From the NCBI GenBank assembly GCA_963705155.1, contig CAVPJC010000024.1, positions 62,001 through 126,000 of the forward strand: a DNA stretch of 64,000 bases, given 5' to 3'. Source of the DNA: CAVPJC01 sp963705155. GTDB lineage: Bacteria > Chloroflexota > Anaerolineae > Anaerolineales > UBA4823. The notes below the pieces were generated by a model. That model was not told the DNA's origin. It ran no database searches and saw only the letters and a list, made by a program, of their open reading frames with translations. Positions 58,233-64,000 of this stretch are shown in pieces (positions within the stretch are counted from its first letter, which is position 1; each line of letters starts with the position of its first letter). The translations under genes and the position numbers were made by a program.

Positions 58233-58268
58233 AAAGCGGATAGCTGTCAGCCGTCAGCTATCCGCTTT
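58233..58268. repeat. Perfect palindrome upstream of the VanW-like gene
   Basis: AAAGCGGATAGCTG (58233-58246) and CAGCTATCCGCTTT (58255-58268) pair over 14 bases around an eight-base loop. It covers the -35 area of the VanW-like promoter, so it may be an operator or a small mobile palindrome. Confidence 0.7.
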
Positions 58269-58316
58269 CAGCCAACGGGCGAGGCTCCTGGTCAGAATGG
58301 AGGGGAAGGAGTAAAC

Positions 58317-58356
58317 CGCAGATCAACACAGATAAGTGCAGATGAGCAAAGATTTT
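58317..58356. repeat. Four tandem degenerate decamers (NNCAGATNNN)
   Basis: CGCAGATCAA, CACAGATAAG, TGCAGATGAG and CAAAGATTTT follow one another without gaps. This 10-base, helix-phased CAGAT repeat is a common intergenic element in many bacteria. The rest of 58357-58653 shows no supported gene or signal. Confidence 0.65.
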
Positions 58357-58653
58357 GGGAATTGAACCAAAAAAATTCAATTCAGCTTCGATCTAATCAA
58401 GCGAGTGGATGGGATGGGGAACGGAACGCGAGCGGGAGTTGACGGTCTTCGCCAACCTTTGCGGGATTTTTTGCAGCGGTTGTGGGTGCTCAGCGCACGG
58501 TCTCTGGTGGTGGTGATCATCGTTTTCTCCAGGTGGTCGGTCAGGATGAAAGCCAGCATGCAGGTTTTTCTGCTCTCGGTGGTGGTTTCCTGCCGCACGC
58601 CTGTCAGCGGCTACTTGGTTTCCCTACAATTAAACTAGCTAACACATGACTTT

Positions 58654-58977
58654 TTATTTAAGAGGTTCCTCTTTGGCTTTCTTTTCTAATATTCGGCTGA
58701 AGGCGAATGCCGCGGGTCCGAAGGCTAGGGAGAGAAGTCCTCCAACACATATAATTTCAAGATAGTCACCGCCCCGAATTGAAACGACAATAGCGTACAT
58801 AATTAATGGACCAAGTGTCATTATTATCCCGGCAACTTTGACGATAAAAGTCCAAAACGTACTCCAGTTAGACAAGATATTATCAATATCGAGATAGCAC
58901 CACCTATTAGGATATCTGGTGAATTCATGGTCACCTCTATGGTTTATATTCAAAGAATTTTTTCTTAAAAACTTCAT
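58654..58977 (-). CDS. Small membrane protein, unknown
   Basis: About 107 residues from ATG 58977 (MKFLRKNSLNINHRGDHEF), with two or three hydrophobic helices (FWTFIVKVAGIIMTLGPLIMYAIVV and ICVGGLLSLAFGPAAFAFS) and a basic/acidic C-terminus. No family was recognised. The start codon is uncertain because an in-frame opening extends upstream into the palindrome and the transposase gene. Confidence 0.4.
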   Translation of the reverse strand: MKFLRKNSLNINHRGDHEFTRYPNRWCYLDIDNILSNWSTFWTFIVKVAGIIMTLGPLIMYAIVVSIRGGDYLEIICVGGLLSLAFGPAAFAFSRILEKKAKEEPLK

Positions 58978-58988
58978 AACTGGTAGGG

Positions 58989-59046
58989 TGGGTTGGTGGG
59001 CAAAAACCAATGGCTCTTTTGCATGAACAGCCTGCCCACCAACCCA
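58989..59046. repeat. REP-like palindrome downstream of the transposase
   Basis: TGGGTTGGTGGGC (58989-59001) and GCCCACCAACCCA (59034-59046) form a 13-base perfect stem around a 32-base loop. It ends five bases before the transposase stop. One arm contains TGTTGGGT, shared with the palindrome on the other side. Confidence 0.75.
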
Positions 59047-59050
59047 ACAC

Positions 59051-59587
59051 CTATTCCATGCCGATTTCCTGATCCAAATCACAACCCGCGCCCCAATCCA
59101 CCGAGTACATACCCTGCCTGACATAGGTGTGAAAACTGGAGTATTGCCACTCCACAGGCGCACTTACCAACCCGTGCTTTACCGGGTTGTAATGGATATA
59201 CTCCACATGCCGTATCCTGTCGGCTTCATCCCGGATCAGGTGTTCCCAATACCGGCGCTGCCAAACCGCTCGTTCACCTTTCTGCTTCCGAGAGGCCGAA
59301 ATGGGAACGTCGTTCGTCCCCTCCCAGGAGCGGGTGAAATCACTCTTAATCAACCGCCAGCGCGTGTCATAATCGCTATCCTCTTCCGGCAGGCTCCAGA
59401 GCATGTGGAAATGATCGGGGAGAATTACGGCTGCATCCACCTTGAACGGATGCCGTTGGCGTACGCGGTGGAAACATTGGCGTAATAATTCAACATTCTG
59501 TTCATCCCGGAATATTTTTCTCCGGTCGAATGTGACCACGGTGAAGAAGTATGTGCCCCCGGGAACGAAAACGCGGCGATATTGCAT
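59051..59587 (-). mobile_element. REP-associated tyrosine transposase (Y1_Tnp, RAYT type)
   Basis: A 178-residue single-strand transposase of the IS200/IS605 HUH group, RAYT branch. The opening RRVFVPGGTYFFTVVTFDRR, the metal-binding LPDHFHMLW (HUH) at about residues 60-68 and the catalytic-Tyr segment IRHVEYIHYNPVKHGLV are complete, with no frameshift. It is flanked by the palindromes at 58989-59046 and 59676-59735, which share TGTTGGGT and are likely its substrates. The ATG at 59587 lies six bases after TATAAT (59594-59599). Confidence 0.88.
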
Positions 59588-59593
59588 GCCTGG

Positions 59594-59599
59594 ATTATA
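59594..59599 (-). promoter_or_regulatory. -10 box of the transposase gene (leaderless)
   Basis: Perfect TATAAT on the minus strand six bases before ATG 59587. Confidence 0.45.
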
Positions 59600-59675
59600 A
59601 CCAATGGTTGGGCTCGGCTGGTGTCGTTGCGGTTATCAACATGGCTTTTTTCGGGGGTTTAGGCGGATATCGGTT

Positions 59676-59735
59676 TGTTGGGTCGAGTGGACGCCATACC
59701 AGATAGCAGCCTCGGTCGACCCACTCGACCCAACA
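59676..59735. repeat. REP-like palindrome upstream of the transposase
   Basis: TGTTGGGTCGAGTGG (59676-59690) and CCACTCGACCCAACA (59721-59735) form a perfect 15-base stem with a 30-base loop. The first arm begins with the same TGTTGGGT as the palindrome on the other side. The remaining gap to 59914 holds only a lone TATAAT (59793-59798) on the plus strand, a possible promoter element of the next gene. Confidence 0.78.
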
Positions 59736-59914
59736 TTCCATACCCGGACGTGAGGCGGCTTTATACTTGGCTTTCAGCCGGTGGTTCACAGGTATAATGC
59801 TGGTATGGAACTCTTATGCGCCGTGTTGGCGTCTTAAGATTGGTCTGACTCTCCATATATTCAACGCGTGATCACCCTGTACCCCATAATCCGAAATTAT
59901 TGGATGGTATAACC

Positions 59915-62900
59915 ATGACAATCTCCTCTCAACCTTCTCGCTCGAAGAAATCCGCCGCCCCCGCGAAGGGCGTGCTGCGCTGGGGCTGGCTTGGGGCGCT
60001 GCTGGCGCTCTCGCTGGCCTGTTCGCTGCCGGGGCTGGGCGGTAAACCCACCTCCACCCCCACCCTCGAACCCCAGGCCGCCGCGCCAACCCCCCGACCG
60101 GCGCTGCCAACCCCCACCCCGCAGCCGCTCCCGCCGGCGCTGGTGGAAAGCAGCCCGGCGCCCGGCGAAGAGATCCCGCTGGATGGGGCGATCACGCTCT
60201 ACTTCAACCAGGCGATGCAGCGCGACTCGGTGGAGGCCTCTTTGCAGGTCTCGCCGACCCTGGATGGGACGTTGAGCTGGCCGGATGACGCCACGCTGGT
60301 GATCTCGCCGGCGTTGGCGCTGCTGCCCGAGCAGGACATCACCGTCAATGTGGACACGCGCGCCCAATCGCAGGATGGGCGGCAGCTTTACCAGGCGGTG
60401 AACCTGAGCTACCGCTCCGCCGGTTACCTGCGCCTGGCGCAGTGGCTGCCGGAGCCGGGTAGAACCGAAGTCGACCCCACTTCGGCGGTGGTGGCAGCCT
60501 TCAACCGCCCGATCGTGCCGCTGGGCGGCGAGAGCGAAAGTCTGCCCCCCGCCTTTACGCCTCGACCCACCCGCCCCCGGGCGCGGCGAGTGGCTCAACA
60601 CCAGCACCTACGTCTACTATCCCGAACCCGGCTTGCAGGGCGGGATCACTTACCGGGTAATTCTCGACCCCGCTTTGAAAGGCGTGGATGGCAACCCGCT
60701 GGAAGATGCAGCCGGCTGGAGCTTCACCACCGCCCTGCCGCAGCTGCTGACGGTATCGCCCCTGCCAGACCAGAGCGCCATCCGCCTGGATACGGCCATC
60801 ACGATGACTTTCAACCAACCCATGGACCCCGGCAGCGTGGAGGCCAATTTTGCACTGCTGAGGGAGGATGGCAGCGCGCTCCCCGGGCAGTTCACCTGGA
60901 CGGACGACGGCTCGGCCTTTGGCTTCCGCCCGGATGCGCTGCTGAACCATTCGGCGCGTTACCAGGCGCGCCTGAGTGGCGCGGCGCAGGGCAGCGGCGG
61001 CACTGAGCTGGGCGGCGATGTATCAGCCTCTTTTTACACCGTGGCGCCGCTGGACGTGGCCTACACCGTGCCGGCCTCCGGCGGGCAAAAGGCAGCCTAT
61101 GCGGGGGTCATGGTCACCTTCAACGGCCCGATTGATCCCACCGGGTATGAGAAATATGTGAGCGTGACGCCGCAGGCGCCGAACTTGAGCTCCTGGTGGG
61201 ACGAGCAGTCGCTGACGCTCAATGTCTATGCTGATTTCAACCCTGAGCTGGCCTACAGGCTGGTCATCTCGCCCGACCTGCCCGACCCGTGGGGCGGGCG
61301 GCTGGGCCGCGAGGTGGGGGTGAGCTTTACCAGCGCCCCCTACCCGCCGCAGTTAGCCATCACCACCGGTTCAGATGTGCTCTTCCTGACGGGGCGTGAC
61401 GCCAGCCTGGTGGCGCAGGCCACCAACCTGTTCAACCTGTCCACCTCGGGCGGCAGCGTGCCCCTGCAGGATTTTATCGCCATGGTCGCCGGGCAAAACT
61501 CTTATGAGCTGCGCCAGTCTTACCGGACGGCGGACGAGCAGGCCTGGAGCCAGGCGCTGAACCTGGCCCCCAACCGCACCCGCCCGGTGGAGGTGAATAT
61601 CTCGCCAGATGGGCGGCCGCGTTCCCCGGGGTTGTATTTCCTCCGGTTTAACCTGCCGGTTGAAGTGGGCGCGGGCGTGCCCCTGCCCTACCTGCTGGTG
61701 GTGAGCGATGTTCAGGTGACCTTTAAGCTGGGGCCCACGGATGCCCTGGTGTGGGCGGTGGATCTGCGCAGCGGGCAGGCCCTGGCGGACACCGCTGTGA
61801 CCCTGTACGGCGCGGATGGCTCGGTGCTGGGCAGCGGGCAGACCGATTCTCGCGGCCTCTTCAGCACAACGATTGCGCCCCTGCAGAACCCTTACGATAC
61901 CTATTTTGCCGCAGTTGGCCTGCCCGGCTCGGAAAGCTTCGGCATGGCCGTCTCCACCTGGAGCCAGGGGCTTTCCAGCTGGGAGATGGGCCTGCCCACG
62001 GATTACAGCGGGCCGCGTTTGAAGGCCTACCTGTACAGCGACCGGCCGATCTACCGCCCCGGGCAGACGGTGTACTTCCGCGGTGTGGTACGCCAGGCTT
62101 TCAACGGGCGCTACGAGATGCCCGACCTGGGCAGCCTGCCGCTGACCCTCTACCGTGATTACAGCGAAGAGGTCACCAGCTTCGATCTGCCGCTCTCGGC
62201 GTTTGGCACGGTCAACGGCGCCTACACCCTCCCGGCGGATGCCCGTCCGGGCTACTACCGCCTGGCCAGCAAGGTAGATGATTTCAACATCTCCCTGGAT
62301 TTTCAGGTGGCCGAGTACCGCAAACCCGAGATCAACCTGCAGGTCAGCTTTGAGAAGGAGCAGGCCCTGGCGGGTGAATCTCTGAATGCCGCGATCAACG
62401 CACGTTATTTCTTCGATGCCCCTGCCGGCAACCTGCCGGTGCAGTGGGCGCTGTACGCCGCCGAAACCACCTTCGACCTGCCCGGGTACCAGGTGGGAGT
62501 GGCCGACACACGCTGGCTGGATGCTTTCTTTTATCCTTTCGGAATGGGAGGCCTGGGACAGGTGGTTCAGCAGGGTTCCGGCTCTACCGATCCTCAGGGT
62601 CTGCTGAGCCTGGAGCTGCCCGCACAGGTCATGGACGCGCGCCAGAGATACACCCTGGAGGTGACCGCCCAGGATGAAAGCGGCCTGCCGGTCAGCGCCC
62701 GGGCGGCGCTGGATGTGCAACCCGTCCGGCATCTACATCGGCCTGCGCCCGGATGCCTGGGTCGGGCCGCGCCGGTGAGCCGGCCGGTTTTGACGTGCTG
62801 GCGGTGGACTGGGAAAAGAACCCCGCCGGAGCGCATGCCCTGCGGGCTGATTTCCAGCGGGTGGAATGGGTGCGCGATGAAGTTCAGCCCGGGCAGCTCT

Positions 62901-64000
62901 ATGTCATTCCAACCTTTACGGCGCAATACACCCCGGAAGGCAGCACCGATTTCCAGACCAGCCCGCAGGGCCAGGCGCGGCTGGCCTTTACACCCGCCAA
63001 CCCGGCACCTACCTGCTGACGGTTACCGGCGAGGGGGCGCGCAGCGAGCTGCTGTTGTGGGTCGGCGGCGAGGGGCAGGTCGTGTGGCCCAACCTGCCCA
63101 ACCAGCGCCTGCGCCTGGTGGCCGATAAAGCCGCTTACCTGCCCGGCGAAACTGCCAGCATCTTTGTGCCCAACCCGTTCAACAGCGCCTCCCAGGCCCT
63201 GGTAACGGTGGAACGTTCCACCGTGCTGCGCTATGACCTGGTGCAGGTGGAGGCGGGCGGCAGCACGCTGCAGATGCCGCTCGGCCCCGAGGATGCTCCC
63301 AACGTGTATTATTCGGTCATCCTGCTCGGGCAGGATGACGGCGGGCAAAGCGCTTACCGCGTGGGTTACTTGAATTTGTCCGTCTCGCCCGCCGAGCGCG
63401 TGTTCAATGTGGCCCTCACCAGCCAGCCGCAGCGCGCCGGCCCAGGCGACAATGTGACCTTCGAGCTGCAGGTGAGCGATGCCGCCGGGCAGCCCGTGCA
63501 GGGTGAGTTCTCCCTGGCGGTGGTCGATAAGGCTGCCCTGGCGCTGGCCGACCCCAACGCGCCGGATATCGTCCCGGCTTTCTACGCCGAGCAGCCGCTG
63601 GGGGTGCGCACGGGCATGGCCCTGGCGGCTTACGCCCGGCGAACTGATCAGACCCCCGGCATTGGCGGCGGTGGAGGCGATGGAGCTGGCGTCCAGGTGG
63701 TGCGCGAGAACTTCCCCGATACCGCTGTGTGGATGGCAGACATCCTGACGGATGCGGAGGGCCGCGCCGTGGTCAGCGCTGCGCTTCCCGACAGCCTGAC
63801 CACCTGGCAGGTGCTGGTGCGCGGGGTGACTGCCGATACCCGCGTGGGACAGGCCGAAAGCGAGATTGTGACCAGCAAAGACCTGCTGGTGCGCCCGGTG
63901 ACGCCGCGCTTCCTGGTGGTGGGCGATCATGCCCAGATGGCAGCCGTGGTGCAAAACAACACTGCAGTCCCGCTGCAAGCCACCGTTTCCCTGCAGTCCA
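59915..64000 (+). CDS. Alpha-2-macroglobulin family lipoprotein, partial and frameshifted
   Basis: N-terminal 1,360 residues of a very large surface lipoprotein; the end lies beyond the window. A signal peptide with lipobox (LLALSLACSLP, Cys near residue 29) and a Pro/Thr linker are followed by three Big_5-like domains (LYFNQAMQRDSVEASLQVSP, MTFNQPMDPGSVEANFALL, VTFNGPIDPTGYEKYVSV), then the MG domains (LYSDRPIYRPGQTVYFRGVVR, the macroglobulin signature near 62.0 kb; FSLAVVDKAALAL near 63.5 kb; FPDTAVWMADILTDAEGRA at 63.7 kb, the MG7 region). The thioester motif would lie further on and is not visible. One-base breaks are near 60580, 62730 and 63005. These proteins are thought to trap proteases at the cell surface. 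Confidence 0.9.

Noticed and set aside
58377..58638. Two short overlapping open frames (73 and 77 codons) on opposite strands
   Set aside because: Neither has a ribosome site or recognisable motif; the area holds dispersed repeats.
59595..59789. 64-codon open frame on the minus strand upstream of the transposase
   Set aside because: Its core is the palindrome itself, so it is not likely to be coding.
61371..62732. Open frame of 453 codons opposite the macroglobulin gene
   Set aside because: Antisense shadow; the plus strand shows clear macroglobulin motifs here.
1..64000. tRNA, rRNA or CRISPR arrays
   Set aside because: None was found in the gaps between genes; short repeats seen are palindromes or CAGAT decamers without spacer structure.

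Overview
The window looks like chromosomal DNA of a moderately GC-rich bacterium, most probably a Chloroflexota of the Anaerolineae type. This is an inference from several traits together: Thr/Pro-rich lipoprotein linkers and cell-surface proteins, LysM and VanW-like surface proteins, a T-box-controlled serS, repeated leaderless promoters, DUF2721/DUF423/DUF456 membrane proteins and a bacterial alpha-2-macroglobulin lipoprotein. No rRNA, tRNA or CRISPR array was found. Many genes carry one-base frameshifts. These are concentrated in the two ABC-transporter clusters (4.9-10.6 kb and 38-45.3 kb) and in the RHS gene, while housekeeping stretches are clean. They could be sequence errors or real decay, so disrupted genes are given as whole genes with their breakpoints noted.

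Layout. 1-2.6 kb: minus-strand small genes (partial UPF0173 hydrolase, DUF423, a SelU/SelL-like redox protein with an in-frame TGA at its redox site, a 44-residue membrane peptide, YbaK, DUF456). 2.6-4.7 kb: CocE/X-Pro-peptidase-like hydrolase. 4.7-10.7 kb: oligopeptide ABC importer (lipoprotein, two permeases, tandem ATPase) behind a near-consensus promoter, closed by a bidirectional terminator. 10.7-15.7 kb: serS with T-box leader, DUF2721, lysS, greA, PIG-L deacetylase. 15.8-28.9 kb: a polymorphic-toxin locus read on the minus strand, with a long disrupted RHS gene followed by its immunity gene and four tandem orphan toxin/immunity cassettes, three of them anchored on the same Hint-domain remnant. 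28.9-37.8 kb: Thr/Pro-rich protein, three consecutive M42 aminopeptidases, an orphan solute-binding lipoprotein, a LysM-M23 peptidase, two paralogous membrane proteins and an MFS transporter. 38.0-46.1 kb: Lrp-like regulator, DDAH-like amidinohydrolase, branched-chain amino-acid-type ABC importer and a fused formiminotransferase-cyclodeaminase, which together suggest an amino-acid uptake and catabolism unit. 46.1-51.7 kb: LysM/SdrD-B-like surface protein, two glycosyltransferases, FlK-like thioesterase, MscS channel, duplicated-motif membrane protein, VOC protein. 51.8-55.5 kb: ROK kinase, SIS-domain protein and NagZ, a likely GlcNAc salvage operon. 55.5-58.2 kb: HEAT protein, Trm112-like peptide, VanW-like protein. 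58.2-59.8 kb: repeats and a REP-associated transposase between two related palindromes. 59.9 kb to the end: alpha-2-macroglobulin-like lipoprotein running off the window.

The most interesting items are the candidate selenoprotein at 738-1286, with a stem-loop just after its TGA, and the tandem RHS toxin/immunity array at 15.8-28.9 kb.
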